This document shows positions 35,332 through 45,538 of a stretch of DNA of 60,763 bases, in pieces. Position 1 is the first letter of the stretch. The number at the start of each line of letters is the position of its first letter. Below the pieces are notes generated by a model. The model did not search any database. It was not told the DNA's origin and was given only the letters and a program-made list of their open reading frames with translations. Origin of the DNA: Gulosibacter hominis (lineage in GTDB: Bacteria; Actinomycetota; Actinomycetes; Actinomycetales; Microbacteriaceae); assembly GCF_904842695.1 (NCBI RefSeq), contig NZ_CAJGWQ010000012.1, positions 1 to 60,763 of the forward strand. Direction: 5' to 3'. The translations under genes and the position numbers were made by a program.

Positions 35332-36750
35332 GTGACCACCGCGACCCCGACCACCGCGACCCCCACCACCATCGACCGCGGCAAAGAAGCCGCCGCAGCC
35401 ACCAACGCGGGGGATCACCCCGCTAACAACACCGAGTCAGCAACCCGAGTGCGCACCTATGTGCTCGACACCTCGGTGCTGCTGAGCGACCCGCGAGCAA
35501 TTTTTCACTTCGCTGAACACGAGGTCGTCATCCCGATCGTGGTGATCACCGAGCTCGAAAAAAAGCGCTCCGACCCCGAGATCGGCTATTTTGCTCGCCA
35601 AGCACTGCGGCTGCTCGACCGGTTCCGCATCGAACACGGCCGGCTCGACTTCCCGATGCCGGTGGGGGATGAAGGCGGCACCCTGCGGGTCGAACTCAAC
35701 CACTCCAACCAGCAGGTGCTGCCGAGCGGGATGCAGCTGGGCGACAACGATTCGCGCATCCTCGCCGTGGCCGCCAACCTGCAAAACGACGGCCTGGAAG
35801 TGACCGTTGTCTCAAAAGACCTGCCGATGCGCGTCAAAGCGTCGGCCATCGGCATCGCCGCCGATGAATACCGCCACGAACTCGCCCGTGACACCGGCTA
35901 CACCGGGCTCACCCAAATCGAACTTGGTAGCGAGGCGATCAGCGAGCTGTACGAACACGAAGAAATCGCCTGCGATGACATTGCTGACCAGCCGATCAAC
36001 ACCTCACTCGTGATCGCCTCCGAACGCGGGTCGGCACTGGGTCGTGTGGTGCGCAGCAGCGACGGCGAACGTCGTGTGCGCCTCGTGCGCGGCGACCGCG
36101 ACGTGTTTGGCGTACATGGCCGCTCAGCCGAACAGCGCCTGGCCATCGACCTGCTGCTCGACCCCTCGGTGGGCATCGTCTCGCTGGGTGGGCGCGCCGG
36201 AACCGGCAAATCGGCACTCGCGCTCGCGGCCGGGCTCGAAGCCGTCCTCGAACGCGGACTGCACCGCAAAATCATGGTGTTTCGGCCGCTGTTCGCGGTG
36301 GGCGGCCAAGAACTCGGCTACCTGCCCGGCGATCAGGACGAAAAGATGAACCCGTGGGGTCAAGCCGTCTACGACGCCCTCTCATCGATCGTCTCCGACA
36401 ACGTCATCGACGAAGTGCTCGACCGCGGCATCCTCGAAATCCTGCCGCTCACTCACATTCGCGGTCGCTCATTGCACGATGCCTTCGTAATTGTTGATGA
36501 AGCGCAATCGCTCGAACGCAATGTGCTGCTGACCATGCTGTCGCGCGTGGGACAAAACTCACGCGTGGTGCTCACACACGATGTCGCCCAGCGTGACAAC
36601 CTGCGCGTGGGGCGCCACGACGGCATCGCCTCGGTTATTGAAACGCTCAAGGGACAGCCACTTTTTGGACACATCACGCTCACCCGATCCGAACGCAGCG
36701 CTATCGCGGGACTCGTGACCGATCTGCTTGAGGGGTACGAAATCTACTAG
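35332..36750 (+). CDS. PIN-domain/PhoH ATPase fusion (PhoH2-like)
   Basis: 472 aa. After a Thr/Ala-rich leader the PIN nuclease domain begins at [19 protein letters not shown] with the first acidic residue, continues with [14 protein letters not shown] and has [11 protein letters not shown] as the second acidic patch. The C-terminal PhoH ATPase domain has Walker [20 protein letters not shown] and Walker [14 protein letters not shown], with [17 protein letters not shown] between. PhoH2 proteins are RNA helicase/RNases and in mycobacteria act as toxins with a small upstream antitoxin, which I do not see here. GTG 35332 follows GAGGAG with 8 bases of spacing. Confidence 0.92.
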   Translation: MTTATPTTATPTTIDRGKEAAAATNAGDHPANNTESATRVRTYVLDTSVLLSDPRAIFHFAEHEVVIPIVVITELEKKRSDPEIGYFARQALRLLDRFRIEHGRLDFPMPVGDEGGTLRVELNHSNQQVLPSGMQLGDNDSRILAVAANLQNDGLEVTVVSKDLPMRVKASAIGIAADEYRHELARDTGYTGLTQIELGSEAISELYEHEEIACDDIADQPINTSLVIASERGSALGRVVRSSDGERRVRLVRGDRDVFGVHGRSAEQRLAIDLLLDPSVGIVSLGGRAGTGKSALALAAGLEAVLERGLHRKIMVFRPLFAVGGQELGYLPGDQDEKMNPWGQAVYDALSSIVSDNVIDEVLDRGILEILPLTHIRGRSLHDAFVIVDEAQSLERNVLLTMLSRVGQNSRVVLTHDVAQRDNLRVGRHDGIASVIETLKGQPLFGHITLTRSERSAIAGLVTDLLEGYEIY

Positions 36751-36813
36751 CGCACTCGGCCCCAGCCGGCCGCATCCCTGTGGATAACCGCAGCGGCTGC
36801 GGCCGGTTCTCGC

Positions 36814-36819
36814 TAGGGT
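36814..36819 (+). promoter_or_regulatory. -10 box of the prepilin-peptidase-like gene, leaderless arrangement
   Basis: TAGGGT ends six bases before GTG 36826. Confidence 0.45.
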
Positions 36820-36825
36820 GCCGCC

Positions 36826-37320
36826 GTGGATGAAACCCAAGCGCAGCTCGCCGCAGCCGGCGCAATAGCCCTGTGGGCGGCTGCCGTCACGCCGTCCCTG
36901 GTGCAGCACGATCTGCGGGAGTTTCGGCTACCGAACCGGCTCACCCTGCCGGGCTGGTGGGTGGCGGCCGGTGCGCTCGCGGTGGTTACACCGCTCACCG
37001 GCCAGTTCCCAACCTCGGCTGCCCTGACAGCGCTCATCCTGCTGGTGGTGCTCGTTGCGGTCGCGTTCACCGGCGGGCTCGGGATGGGGGACGTCAAACT
37101 CGTGCTGCCGCTGGCGGTCGGGCTGCTGCTCGTGCATCCGCAAACAGCGCTCGTCGCCGCGATGCTGGCGCTGTGTAGCGGCGCGATCGTTGCGCTCGGC
37201 ACGGTGATTCAGCAGCGTAATCTGCGCGCTCACATCCCTTTTGGTCCGCCAATTTTGTTGGGTTATTGGACGGGATACACCTGGAGCGCCACGGGCATCC
37301 TGCCGGGCATTCTGCCGTAG
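36826..37320 (+). CDS. A24 family (prepilin-peptidase-like) membrane protein
   Basis: 164 aa with about five membrane helices. HDLREFRLPNRLTLPGWW carries the first Asp (usual pattern D..xxxIPN), and GGLGMGDVKLVLPLAVG holds the GxGD motif with the second catalytic Asp. This is the short A24A form without the methyltransferase domain. It would cleave leader peptides of type IV-like pilins (tad/flp), but no pilin genes lie in the window, so the partner must be elsewhere. It stands between the PIN-PhoH gene and fumC. Confidence 0.88.
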   Translation: MDETQAQLAAAGAIALWAAAVTPSLVQHDLREFRLPNRLTLPGWWVAAGALAVVTPLTGQFPTSAALTALILLVVLVAVAFTGGLGMGDVKLVLPLAVGLLLVHPQTALVAAMLALCSGAIVALGTVIQQRNLRAHIPFGPPILLGYWTGYTWSATGILPGILP

Positions 37321-37395
37321 GGATGCACTCGGGAAGTTATCGGCCAAGCAGCGTAGAATTGAGGGGCAAGAATCCCAGATCCGAAAGGGGACAGC

Positions 37396-38802
37396 GTGGT
37401 CGAGAACAACGACACCGAATACCGTATCGAGCACGACACCATGGGCGAGGTGCGCGTTCCAAAAAACGCCCTCTACGCCGCGCAGACGCAGCGTGCGGTC
37501 GAAAACTTCCCGATTTCGGGTCAGGTGCTTGAAGACCGTCAGATCATCGCGCTCGCACAGATCAAGCGTGCCGCAGCAATCGTCAACGCCAAGCTGGGCA
37601 TCCTCGACGAGGGTCGCTCGAAGGCAATCGTCGCCGCTGCCGAGCAGATCATCGGTGGTCAGCACCTCGACCAGTTCCCGATTGACATCTACCAGACCGG
37701 GTCGGGTACCTCGTCGAACATGAACACCAACGAGGTGCTCGCGAAGCTCGCCACCGACATCTTCGAAGACCAGGTGCACCCGAACGACCACGTCAACGCC
37801 TCGCAGTCGTCGAATGACGTGTTCCCCACCTCGGTGCACATTGCCGTCACCGGCGCGCTGATCGAGGATCTCGTGCCCGCGCTCGAGTACCTCGCCGAGG
37901 CCCTCGAAGAAAAGTCCGAGCTGTGGAAGGACGCTGTTAAGGCCGGCCGCACCCACCTGATGGATGCGACCCCGGTGACCCTCGGTCAGGAATTCGCCGG
38001 ATACGCCCGCCAGATTCGCCTGGGCATCGACCGCGTGAACGCCACCATTGAGCGCGTTGCCGAGGTGCCGCTGGGCGGTACCGCAGTGGGTACCGGTATC
38101 AACACGCCCAAGGGCTTCTCGGAGCAGGTCATTGCCGAGCTCGCTGCCAACACCGGCCTGCCGCTGCACGAAGCTGCCGACCACTTCGAGGCACAGAGCG
38201 CGCGTGACGGTCTGGTTGAGGCTTCGGGCGCGCTGCGCACCGTCGCGGTCTCGCTCACCAAGATCAACAACGACCTGCGCTGGATGGGTTCGGGCCCGAA
38301 CACCGGTCTTGGTGAACTGCACATCCCCGACCTGCAGCCCGGCTCGTCGATCATGCCCGGTAAGGTCAACCCGGTTGTTCCCGAAGCCGTGCTGATGGTG
38401 TGCTCGCGCGTCATCGGTAACGACGCCGGTATCGCGGTCGCCGGTGCCTCGGGTTCGTTCGAGCTCAACGTGCAGATTCCGTTCATGGGCACCGCACTGC
38501 TCGAGTCGATCCGTCTGCTCGGTAACGCATCCCGTGTGCTCGCCGACAAGACCATCAAGGGCCTCGAGGCCAACCTCGAGCACGCCCGCGAGCTGGCCGA
38601 GTCGTCGCCCTCGATCGTCACGCCGCTCAACCGCGTTATCGGTTACGAAGCATCCGCGAAGATCGCAAAGCACGCCGTTGCCAACAAGCTCACCGTGCGC
38701 CAGGCCGTGATCGACCTTGGCTACGTTGAGCGCGGCGAGATCACCGAAGAGGTGCTCGACGAAAAGCTTGACGTGCTCAAGATGACCTCGCCGAACCTCT
38801 AA
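37396..38802 (+). CDS. fumC: Class II fumarase
   Basis: 468 aa. It hydrates fumarate to L-malate in the TCA cycle without an iron-sulfur cluster. Seen: [64 protein letters not shown] with the catalytic His, and the superfamily signature [15 protein letters not shown] 37396 follows GAAAGGGGACA. A strong hairpin terminates the gene before the convergent DUF4245 gene. Confidence 0.96.
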   Translation: MVENNDTEYRIEHDTMGEVRVPKNALYAAQTQRAVENFPISGQVLEDRQIIALAQIKRAAAIVNAKLGILDEGRSKAIVAAAEQIIGGQHLDQFPIDIYQTGSGTSSNMNTNEVLAKLATDIFEDQVHPNDHVNASQSSNDVFPTSVHIAVTGALIEDLVPALEYLAEALEEKSELWKDAVKAGRTHLMDATPVTLGQEFAGYARQIRLGIDRVNATIERVAEVPLGGTAVGTGINTPKGFSEQVIAELAANTGLPLHEAADHFEAQSARDGLVEASGALRTVAVSLTKINNDLRWMGSGPNTGLGELHIPDLQPGSSIMPGKVNPVVPEAVLMVCSRVIGNDAGIAVAGASGSFELNVQIPFMGTALLESIRLLGNASRVLADKTIKGLEANLEHARELAESSPSIVTPLNRVIGYEASAKIAKHAVANKLTVRQAVIDLGYVERGEITEEVLDEKLDVLKMTSPNL

Positions 38803-38816
38803 GCGAGTCAAAAACG

Positions 38817-38852
38817 AGTTGTGGCCCGGAAGTTCGCCTCCGGGCCACAACT
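38817..38852. terminator. Terminator between fumC and DUF4245
   Basis: AGTTGTGGCCCGGA pairs perfectly with TCCGGGCCACAACT over an 8-base loop. It is symmetrical and probably bidirectional. Confidence 0.8.
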
Positions 38853-38922
38853 GTTGTAGGGGATGCACGCTCGGCGGCAGCCGAAACCGTGCGCTTAGTT
38901 TGCTAGACGGTCGGTTAGTTTG

Positions 38923-39561
38923 CTAGCCGGCCGTGGCGATACGCTCGGCCAGCAGGCGCACCTGCTCGGGGTCGTGCGAGCCGTAGACCACGAATAGCGA
39001 ACCGTCCAGCTCGCCGATCAGCGCGTAGCGGGTGTTTCCCGCTTCCTCGGGCGAGAGGTGGGTGGCATCAAACTCGCGCCACTGCACACCGCCGACCGTG
39101 ATCTCACCGGTCTGGCTGCGGCCGGCAAGTTTTTGCAATGCCCAGGTGTCGTTCGCGTTAAGCCCCTGGCTCATCCCCACGAACCCCTGGGCCTGGTCGC
39201 CGTCGTAGATCACAAAGCCGGTGTACCACTCGGTGACCTTGTCGGCGCCGGTGCGGATCTCAGCGGCATTGGAACGCCACGACTCGGGCACTTCGGGGGC
39301 GACCAGCGGCTGCGTGTAGTCGTGCTGTGCCTCGGCTGCCACAGCCCGATAGTCGACATCAAACACGCGCGGCGAATCATTGCGCGGCACAATCAGCACC
39401 AGCACCAGCACTGCCAGCCCACAAACCAGCAGCGAAGCCAGCAAATTGCGCACCGTCTGCCGCGAACGATGCAGCCGCGATGCTTCAGCTTTGCGCTCGG
39501 CGGTTTCAGCTGGGGTTTCGGGGCGGCCCAGGTCGGCGCGAATCGGACGCTCGCCGCTCAC
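38923..39561 (-). CDS. DUF4245 family membrane protein
   Basis: 212 aa. A basic cytoplasmic N-terminus (RLHRSRQTVRN) leads into one membrane helix (LLASLLVCGLAVLVLVLIVP), followed by an extracytoplasmic domain with VPESWRSNAAEI, WYTGFVIYDGDQAQGFVG and WREFDA. This matches the actinobacterial DUF4245 family, function unknown, normally found beside xseB and fumC as here. GTG 39561 overlaps the xseB stop as GTGA. Confidence 0.9.
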   Translation of the reverse strand: MSGERPIRADLGRPETPAETAERKAEASRLHRSRQTVRNLLASLLVCGLAVLVLVLIVPRNDSPRVFDVDYRAVAAEAQHDYTQPLVAPEVPESWRSNAAEIRTGADKVTEWYTGFVIYDGDQAQGFVGMSQGLNANDTWALQKLAGRSQTGEITVGGVQWREFDATHLSPEEAGNTRYALIGELDGSLFVVYGSHDPEQVRLLAERIATAG

Positions 39562-39827
39562 TTGGTCTGCTCGGCTTCGTCGCGGCCCTGCTCGGCCTCG
39601 TTACGAGCCTGCTCGAGCCGTTCGCGAGCGCCCTTCAACCAGTGTTCGCAGCGGCCCGCGAGCTGCTCGCCACGCTCCCACAGGCTCAGCGAGGTGGCCA
39701 GCGGTAGCGAGCCCTGCTCGAGTTTTTGGACCACGAGAATGAGTTCGTCGCGAGCCTGCTCGAAACTCATTTCAGCTACGGGGGTGGATGCGGGCACTTC
39801 GGCCGATTGGTCGGTCATATTGCTCAT
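39558..39827 (-). CDS. xseB: Exodeoxyribonuclease VII small subunit
   Basis: 89 aa. The coiled core MSFEQARDELILVVQKLEQG followed by LPLATSLSLWERGEQLAGRC is diagnostic. Several small subunits coat the large subunit to make the single-strand exonuclease. It is coupled to xseA upstream (ATGA overlap) and to the DUF4245 gene downstream. ATG 39818 (MTDQ) is a possible later start. Confidence 0.94.
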   Translation of the reverse strand: MSNMTDQSAEVPASTPVAEMSFEQARDELILVVQKLEQGSLPLATSLSLWERGEQLAGRCEHWLKGARERLEQARNEAEQGRDEAEQTK

Positions 39828-41032
39828 TCTACGGTCGCCTCGATTCGTCCATCGGTCACGCGGATGCTCAATGCATCCCCAGCGCGAACCTGCTCGGTAT
39901 TGGTAACAATTGCTGATTCATCATTGCGCTGCCGCTCAACGATGGCGTAGCCGCGCCGCAGCGTGCCCTCTGGCGAGAGCGCCGAAAGCCGCTGGGTGAG
40001 CGAGGCAAGATCGCGTTCGGCATCATCAACTTGGCGGCGCACCAGCTCCTCACCACGGGCCGCGAGCCGCATGAGTTCTTCACCGTGTCGATCAACAATC
40101 CATGACGGTTCGGCCAGCACCGGTCGTGAGCGCAGCGCGGCGAGCTGCCGGGTTTCGTTCACCACCTGTTCGGTGACTCGGCGACGCAGCCGGGCCCGCA
40201 GCTGCGTCACCAGGTCGAGCTGTTCGGCAGTGTCGGGAACCACTCGCTTGGCGGCATCGGTTGGCGTGGATGCGCGCAAATCCGCCACTTCGTCGAGTAG
40301 CGGCCGGTCGTTTTCGTGGCCGATGGCGCTGACGATCGGGGTGCGGGCCGCGGCCGCGGCACGAACCAGCGCCTCATCGCTGAACGGCAGCAGATGCATA
40401 AAATCGCCACCACCGCGGGCAATGATGATGACATCCACCTCGGGGTCTGCATCGAGTGTTTCGAGCGCGGCAATGACCTGCTCGGCGGTGCCTTCACCCT
40501 GCACGCGGGTGTGGATGGTGCGGAAGTGCACGGCTGGCCAACGCAGCTCGGCGTTGCGTCGCACATCTTTTTCAGCATCCGAATCTTTACCCGTGATCAG
40601 ACCGATGCACTGGGGCAGGAAGGGGAGCGGCTGCTTGCGTTCGGCCGCGAACAGCCCCTCGGCCGCGAGTTTTTCGGCGAGCTTGCGCAGTTGCTCGAGC
40701 AAGTTGCCCAGGCCCGCGTGGCGCATATTCATCACCTGTAGTGAGAGCGTGCCGCCCTTGACCCAAAAATCGATCTTGCCGAACACGACCACGCGGTCAC
40801 CCTGCTGGAACTGTTCGGTGAGTTTGGCGAGCGTTGAGCGCCACACCACCAGCGACAGCGACACATCCTCATTGAGGTCGCGCAGCTTGGCATAGGCGTG
40901 GCCGCCGCGGATCTGGTAGCTCGTGAGCTCACCCTCAACCCACACCGTGCCGAGCTTGTCGAGCCAGCCCTTGATGCCCTCCGATACTTCGCGCACCTGC
41001 ATTGGCTGCTCGGCCGTGGGCTGGATCGTCAC
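39824..41032 (-). CDS. xseA: Exodeoxyribonuclease VII large subunit
   Basis: 402 aa. N-terminal OB fold ([19 protein letters not shown]), then the catalytic domain with [28 protein letters not shown] and [20 protein letters not shown] followed by STPTDAA, and a long C-terminal coiled coil ending in [11 protein letters not shown]. It degrades single-stranded DNA from both ends in recombination and mismatch repair. The start is GTG 41032 with GGAGAA upstream. It is divergent from ispH with 91 bases between them. Confidence 0.95.
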   Translation of the reverse strand: MTIQPTAEQPMQVREVSEGIKGWLDKLGTVWVEGELTSYQIRGGHAYAKLRDLNEDVSLSLVVWRSTLAKLTEQFQQGDRVVVFGKIDFWVKGGTLSLQVMNMRHAGLGNLLEQLRKLAEKLAAEGLFAAERKQPLPFLPQCIGLITGKDSDAEKDVRRNAELRWPAVHFRTIHTRVQGEGTAEQVIAALETLDADPEVDVIIIARGGGDFMHLLPFSDEALVRAAAAARTPIVSAIGHENDRPLLDEVADLRASTPTDAAKRVVPDTAEQLDLVTQLRARLRRRVTEQVVNETRQLAALRSRPVLAEPSWIVDRHGEELMRLAARGEELVRRQVDDAERDLASLTQRLSALSPEGTLRRGYAIVERQRNDESAIVTNTEQVRAGDALSIRVTDGRIEATVE

Positions 41033-41110
41033 CGTGGTTCTCCGTTCTGTTTGTGAGGGGATGCGGGTCAGCTGCTGGCGGACATCCGACAGAAAGTCGG
41101 TGGGTCACCG

Positions 41111-41116
41111 TACACT
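41111..41116 (+). promoter_or_regulatory. -10 box of ispH, leaderless arrangement
   Basis: TACACT ends seven bases before GTG 41124; the G-run between is not a convincing ribosome binding site. Confidence 0.45.
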
Positions 41117-41123
41117 GGGGGGC

Positions 41124-42191
41124 GTGAGTGAATCGGTTATTGCCCTGCCCACGCCGCGCATCCCGCGGCCCGCTGTCGTGCTCGAAGACCGGCCGGTTGC
41201 CGGATCGAAGCGGGTATTGCTTGCCGCACCACGAGGATACTGTGCCGGTGTTGACCGCGCGGTGGTGGCTGTGGAAAAAGCGCTCGAGGTGTACGGCCCG
41301 CCGGTGTATGTGCGCAAGCAGATCGTGCACAACCGTCACGTTGTGTCGGAGCTTGAAAAGCGCGGTGCGATTTTTGTGGATGAGGTTGATGAGGTGCCCG
41401 AGGGTGCCAATCTCGTGTTCTCGGCACACGGTGTGTCACCGATGGTGAAATCAGCGGCGGCCGAACGTGCACTCAACACCATCGACGCCACCTGTCCGCT
41501 CGTGACCAAAGTGCACCGTGAAGCAACCCGGTTTGCGAAACATAATCGAGAGATTTTGCTGATCGGGCACGACGGGCACGAAGAGGTCGAGGGCACGGCC
41601 GGTCACGGTGGCGACAGGGTCACCGTGGTGAACAATGTTGCCGAAGCCAAAACCGTCACCGTTGAAAATCCCGATAATGTCGTGTGGCTGTCGCAGACCA
41701 CGCTCTCGGTAGATGAGACCTACGAGATCGTCGGCGTGCTCCGCGAACGTTTCCCCGAGCTGCAAGACCCGCCGAGCGACGATATTTGCTACGCCACGCA
41801 GAACCGCCAGGTGGCGATCAAAAAGGTGGCTGCCGAATCCGATCTGGTGATTGTGGTGGGTTCAGCCAACTCATCCAACTCGGTTCGCCTCGTGGAGGTC
41901 GCATTGCAGCACGGTGCCCGTGCCGCCTACCGCATCGACTACGCGAACGAAATTAAACAGGAGTGGCTGGATGATGTGGTCACGGTTGGGGTGACCTCGG
42001 GTGCATCCGTACCGGAGGTGCTCGTGCAAGAAGTGGTTGCGGCGCTCAGCACCGCCGGCTATCACGATGTTGCCGAGGTAGAAACCGCCACCGAAGACCT
42101 CATGTTTTCGCTGCCCAAAGAACTGCGCGCCCAGCTGGGTGGCGAGCAGCAGCGCGGCGGACACGGCCAGGGTGTGCGCGACAAAAACTAG
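41124..42191 (+). CDS. ispH: 4-hydroxy-3-methylbut-2-enyl diphosphate reductase
   Basis: 355 aa. It carries out the last step of the MEP isoprenoid pathway with a [4Fe-4S] cluster. The three cluster cysteines are in [24 protein letters not shown] and [32 protein letters not shown] and [13 protein letters not shown] complete the active site, including the catalytic Glu of HEEVEGT. GTG 41124 is preferred over upstream starts because the upstream frame has no family similarity. The product feeds uppS-type prenyltransferases. Confidence 0.96.
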   Translation: MSESVIALPTPRIPRPAVVLEDRPVAGSKRVLLAAPRGYCAGVDRAVVAVEKALEVYGPPVYVRKQIVHNRHVVSELEKRGAIFVDEVDEVPEGANLVFSAHGVSPMVKSAAAERALNTIDATCPLVTKVHREATRFAKHNREILLIGHDGHEEVEGTAGHGGDRVTVVNNVAEAKTVTVENPDNVVWLSQTTLSVDETYEIVGVLRERFPELQDPPSDDICYATQNRQVAIKKVAAESDLVIVVGSANSSNSVRLVEVALQHGARAAYRIDYANEIKQEWLDDVVTVGVTSGASVPEVLVQEVVAALSTAGYHDVAEVETATEDLMFSLPKELRAQLGGEQQRGGHGQGVRDKN

Positions 42192-42238
42192 TTTGTCGCT
42201 CTGCTTCGCTGCTCGCCTCTGTAGCTCGCTTACCCAAA

Positions 42239-42718
42239 TTAGGGTGCGGTGGTGGCCGCCGGTGGGAATCCCTGCTGCACCATCGCGTCAATGAGACCGG
42301 GATGCGCGATCACGGCCGCCGCCATCAGCAGCGAACTAATAATCCAGGCCAGGAGCGCGCCCATCAGCGCAAACCAGGCGGTGAACTTCTTAGCGCGCCA
42401 GCGTCGCACCGAAAAATACAGCCAGATGGCGTAGTTGAGCGGATGCAGGATGATACCCGCCCACTCAATTGCGGCCAGACCCTCGGGGCGCACATAGTCG
42501 CCGAGCCCGTACTGCTCATAAAAATGAGCAATGGTCATCACCAGCACCCGCTCGGTGCTCGCGAGCATCATATTGATGGTCGCAAAAACACCGATGGCGA
42601 ATAGCGTGATGCCATAGAGCCGGTCGACTCGCAGCAGCTGCTCGCGTCGACCGCGAACGGGCGAGGGGCCCGAGCCATTTGGCTGAGACCCCTCACCGTG
42701 GTTGCTAGGGTTTGTCAT
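42239..42718 (-). CDS. Hypothetical membrane protein, 159 aa (possibly DUF6264)
   Basis: A Gly/Ser/Pro-rich N-terminus of about 30 residues is followed by four helices: RLYGITLFAIGVFATINMML, an amphipathic loop with IAHFYEQYGLGDYVRPEG, AAIEWAGIILHPLNYAIWLY, AWFALMGALLAWIISSLLMA and a short final stretch. Similar small tetraspan proteins in Microbacteriaceae are labelled DUF6264, but I cite that from memory. The ATG shares one base with the fbaA stop, so it is translated with fbaA. Confidence 0.7.
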   Translation of the reverse strand: MTNPSNHGEGSQPNGSGPSPVRGRREQLLRVDRLYGITLFAIGVFATINMMLASTERVLVMTIAHFYEQYGLGDYVRPEGLAAIEWAGIILHPLNYAIWLYFSVRRWRAKKFTAWFALMGALLAWIISSLLMAAAVIAHPGLIDAMVQQGFPPAATTAP

Positions 42719-43746
42719 TAGACAGTCAGCGAGTTGCCGTACGAACCGAGCTGCTGAGTGGCCTCAACCACACGAGCAGCCATCGCCGACTCTGCCTTCT
42801 TGCCCCACGAACGCGGGTCATACACCTTCTTGTTGCCGACCTCGCCATCGATCTTCAGGAAGCCGTCATAGTTTTTGAGCACCGAGTCGGCCACCGAACG
42901 CGAGTAGGCGTACTGCGTGTCGGTGTCGATGTTCATCTTCACCACACCGTTCGCAACCGCAGTGGCGATCTCCTCGGCGCTCGAGCCCGAACCACCGTGG
43001 AACACGAGGTCGAGCGGCTTCGGGCCGGTGCCGTACTTCTCTTGCAGACCAGCCTGAATTTCGGCAAGCAGCTCGGGGCGCAGCTTCACATTGCCGGGCT
43101 TGTAAACACCGTGCACATTACCGAAGGTGAGAGCAGTCATGTACCGGCCCTGCTCGCCGAGGCCGAGCGCCTCAACGGTGGCGATAGCATCCTCGAGATC
43201 GGTGTAGAGCTTTTCGTTGATCTCGGCAGCCACACCGTCTTCCTCGCCACCCACAACACCGATCTCAACCTCGAGGATCTGACCGTTGTTTTTCAGGCGG
43301 GGGAGCAGCTGCTTGGCAATTTCGAGGTTCTCCTCGAGCGGCACTGCCGAACCATCCCACATGTGCGACTGGAAAATCGGCTCGCCGCCGCGCTTCACGG
43401 TCTCTTCGCTGGCCGCAATCAGCGGCAGCACAAAGTCGTCAAGGGCGTTTTTGGGGCAGTGGTCGGTGTGCAGCGCGACAGTGATCGGGTAGTTCTTCGC
43501 CACCTCGTGTGCGAATGCGGCCATGGCGAGCGCACCGGATGCGCGCGCGGTGCGGGTCTGGCCGGCAAAGTAGTCAGCGCCACCGGTGGTCACCTGGATG
43601 ATGCCGTCAGAGCCAGCCTCAGTGAGGCCCTGCAGCACCGAATTAATGGTCTGCGAGCTCGACACGTTAATTGCCGGGAATGCGTAGCCGCGCTCCTTGG
43701 CACGGTTGAGCATTTCGGCGTACTGGTCGGGGGTTGCGATTGGCAT
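42718..43746 (-). CDS. fbaA: Class II fructose-bisphosphate aldolase
   Basis: 342 aa, zinc-dependent. It cleaves or forms fructose 1,6-bisphosphate in glycolysis and gluconeogenesis. Zinc and catalytic residues are in VALHTDHCPK, FGNVHGVYKPGNV and LVFHGGSGSS, with QSHMWDGSAVPLEEN and EVEIGVVGGEEDG as further family marks. The length and sequence fit the class IIA group. ATG 43746 has AAGGAGT four bases upstream. It lies divergent from glpX, and the two together allow both directions of the hexose phosphate pathway. Confidence 0.95.
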   Translation of the reverse strand: MPIATPDQYAEMLNRAKERGYAFPAINVSSSQTINSVLQGLTEAGSDGIIQVTTGGADYFAGQTRTARASGALAMAAFAHEVAKNYPITVALHTDHCPKNALDDFVLPLIAASEETVKRGGEPIFQSHMWDGSAVPLEENLEIAKQLLPRLKNNGQILEVEIGVVGGEEDGVAAEINEKLYTDLEDAIATVEALGLGEQGRYMTALTFGNVHGVYKPGNVKLRPELLAEIQAGLQEKYGTGPKPLDLVFHGGSGSSAEEIATAVANGVVKMNIDTDTQYAYSRSVADSVLKNYDGFLKIDGEVGNKKVYDPRSWGKKAESAMAARVVEATQQLGSYGNSLTV

Positions 43747-43889
43747 TGCGACTCCTTGCAAATAGCTGATGCGTGTGCGCGGTGCGAGACCTTCGCCCCA
43801 GGCAGTCTATCTACCGCTGTTCACGGAAAACCGAATCCTGCGCACTAGGCTGGAAGTACGAGTTTTGCACGACGAAAAAGGGGCAAAAA

Positions 43890-44900
43890 GTGACCGAACA
43901 AATTGGCACCACTGATCACGGGGCCGAGCTGATTTCTCACCCCGACCGCAACCTGGCAATGGAGCTGGTGCGCGCGACCGAAGCCGCCGCTATCCGGGCC
44001 GTGCCATGGATCGGTCGCGGGAACAAAAACGCTGCCGACGGGGCCGCCGTAGACGCCATGCGGAAGTTTCTCGCAACCGTCGACTTCCAGGGTGAGGTCG
44101 TGATCGGTGAGGGAGAAAAAGACGAGGCGCCGATGCTGTTCAACGGCGAGATCGTCGGTAACGGCACCGGCCCGCTGTGCGATATCGCCGTTGACCCGAT
44201 CGACGGCACCAGCCTGACCGCGGCCGGCCGGCCGAACGCGCTCTCGGTTATCGCCGTCGCCGACCGCGGCTCGATGTATAACCCGAAGGACGTTTTCTAC
44301 ATGGACAAAATCGTGACCGGAAGCGCCGGCCACGGTGTTATCGACCTCGAACGTCCCATCGGCGACAACATTCGCGCGCTCGCCAAAGCACTCGACAAAG
44401 ACCTCGTCGACATGAAGATCGCAGTGCTCGACCGGCCCCGCCACGAACAGCTCATCGCCGAAATCCGCGAGGCCGGCGCCGGCACCGAACTCATGCTCGA
44501 CGGTGACGTTGCCGGCGGTATCGTCGCCGCGCTCGGAACCGGTCGCATCGACATGTGCGTCGGAATCGGCGGCACCCCCGAAGGCGTGATCACCGCCTGC
44601 GCAGTCAAGGCACTCGGCGGGGTTATGCAGGGGCGTTTGCACCCGCGCAACGAAGAAGAGCACCAAAAGGCAATCGATGCCGGCCACGATCTCAGCCGCG
44701 TCCTCACCCAGGACGACCTCGTCACCACCGACAACACGTTTTTCGTGTGCACCGGTGTTACCGACGGGATGCTCGTGAAGGGCGTCGACCGCGAACGCAA
44801 CGCCATCACCACCGACTCGGTGGTGCTGCGCTCACACTCGGGAACCTTCCGTCGCGTGACCGCAACGCACCGCGTCGACAAGTGGTTGAACGACGACTAA
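43890..44900 (+). CDS. glpX: Class II fructose-1,6-bisphosphatase
   Basis: 336 aa, the GlpX type that is the main gluconeogenic FBPase in actinobacteria. Metal-binding and catalytic motifs are AVPWIGRGNKNAADGAAVDA, VIGEGEKDEAP and VDPIDGTSLTAAG, then GGTPEGVITACAVKALGG. GTG 43890 follows AAGGGG. A TAGGCT box near 43846-43851 is a likely -10, giving a leader of about 35 bases. A hairpin terminator follows. Confidence 0.95.
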   Translation: MTEQIGTTDHGAELISHPDRNLAMELVRATEAAAIRAVPWIGRGNKNAADGAAVDAMRKFLATVDFQGEVVIGEGEKDEAPMLFNGEIVGNGTGPLCDIAVDPIDGTSLTAAGRPNALSVIAVADRGSMYNPKDVFYMDKIVTGSAGHGVIDLERPIGDNIRALAKALDKDLVDMKIAVLDRPRHEQLIAEIREAGAGTELMLDGDVAGGIVAALGTGRIDMCVGIGGTPEGVITACAVKALGGVMQGRLHPRNEEEHQKAIDAGHDLSRVLTQDDLVTTDNTFFVCTGVTDGMLVKGVDRERNAITTDSVVLRSHSGTFRRVTATHRVDKWLNDD

Positions 44901-44926
44901 TAACAGTTGACACCACCATCGCGAGC

Positions 44927-44960
44927 GGGCCGCCTACCAACACCTTCAGGTAGGCGGCCC
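44927..44960. terminator. Terminator between glpX and the convergent 170-aa gene
   Basis: GGGCCGCCTACC and GGTAGGCGGCCC pair over a 10-base loop. Confidence 0.75.
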
Positions 44961-45023
44961 ACCCGCATCCGGACTGAAAATCTCGCGTGCGTTACCGGCG
45001 CATACACGACCACGGGGATGCAA

Positions 45024-45536
45024 TCAGGAACGCACGCTGAGCAGCAGCTCAATACGCGCATCCAAATACTCCGGCAGCGGTTGTGCCGATGCTGCCGGCG
45101 CCGAAGCCGACCAAATCACCATCGGCATCCCGTCGCGAACCAACACCGGCGCGCTCGTATCCGTGAGCTCGGAAGCGATAATCGGCACCGCATCCCAGTG
45201 CACCGTCTCACCCTCACGAAACCCACCACGAATCGCCGCGTGCCGAAGCTGATCCCGTTCACGAGCCGACTCGGACGGATAGTTAATATGCGGTTTCGGA
45301 ACGTGCGCGCGCAGCGTGTGCGTCGCCGCGAACAGCTCACCAGTCACCGACACGAGCAGCCGGCCAACAACCCATGCGCTGCCAACCCGCTCAATTCGTG
45401 GTGGTCGGGTGCCAAATAACCGGCGGCGCGCAGGCACAAAGCGGCCCAGCGCATCCGGTGAAACCCCGGCTGCGGTAAGCCGACCCGCCGCATCCGCAGC
45501 GGCCCGCGCCACAACCGCAGCCGTATCGCAAACCAT
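45024..45536 (-). CDS. Hypothetical protein, 170 aa
   Basis: A soluble protein without signal peptide or membrane segments. The N-terminus is Ala/Val-rich helical (AAVVARAAADAAGRLTAAGV), the middle has SAWVVGRLLVSVTGELFAATHTLR and the basic segment ESARERDQLRHAAIRGGFRE, and the C-terminus contains LPEYLDARIELLLSVRS. I do not recognise the family. It starts two bases after the end of the fatty acyl-CoA ligase gene, so it is the second gene of that transcription unit. Confidence 0.75.
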   Translation of the reverse strand: MVCDTAAVVARAAADAAGRLTAAGVSPDALGRFVPARRRLFGTRPPRIERVGSAWVVGRLLVSVTGELFAATHTLRAHVPKPHINYPSESARERDQLRHAAIRGGFREGETVHWDAVPIIASELTDTSAPVLVRDGMPMVIWSASAPAASAQPLPEYLDARIELLLSVRS

Positions 45537-45538
45537 CG

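Noticed and set aside
36928-38868. Reverse-strand open frame of 646 codons across fumC
   Set aside because: A shadow of fumC and the A24 gene with no recognisable protein features.
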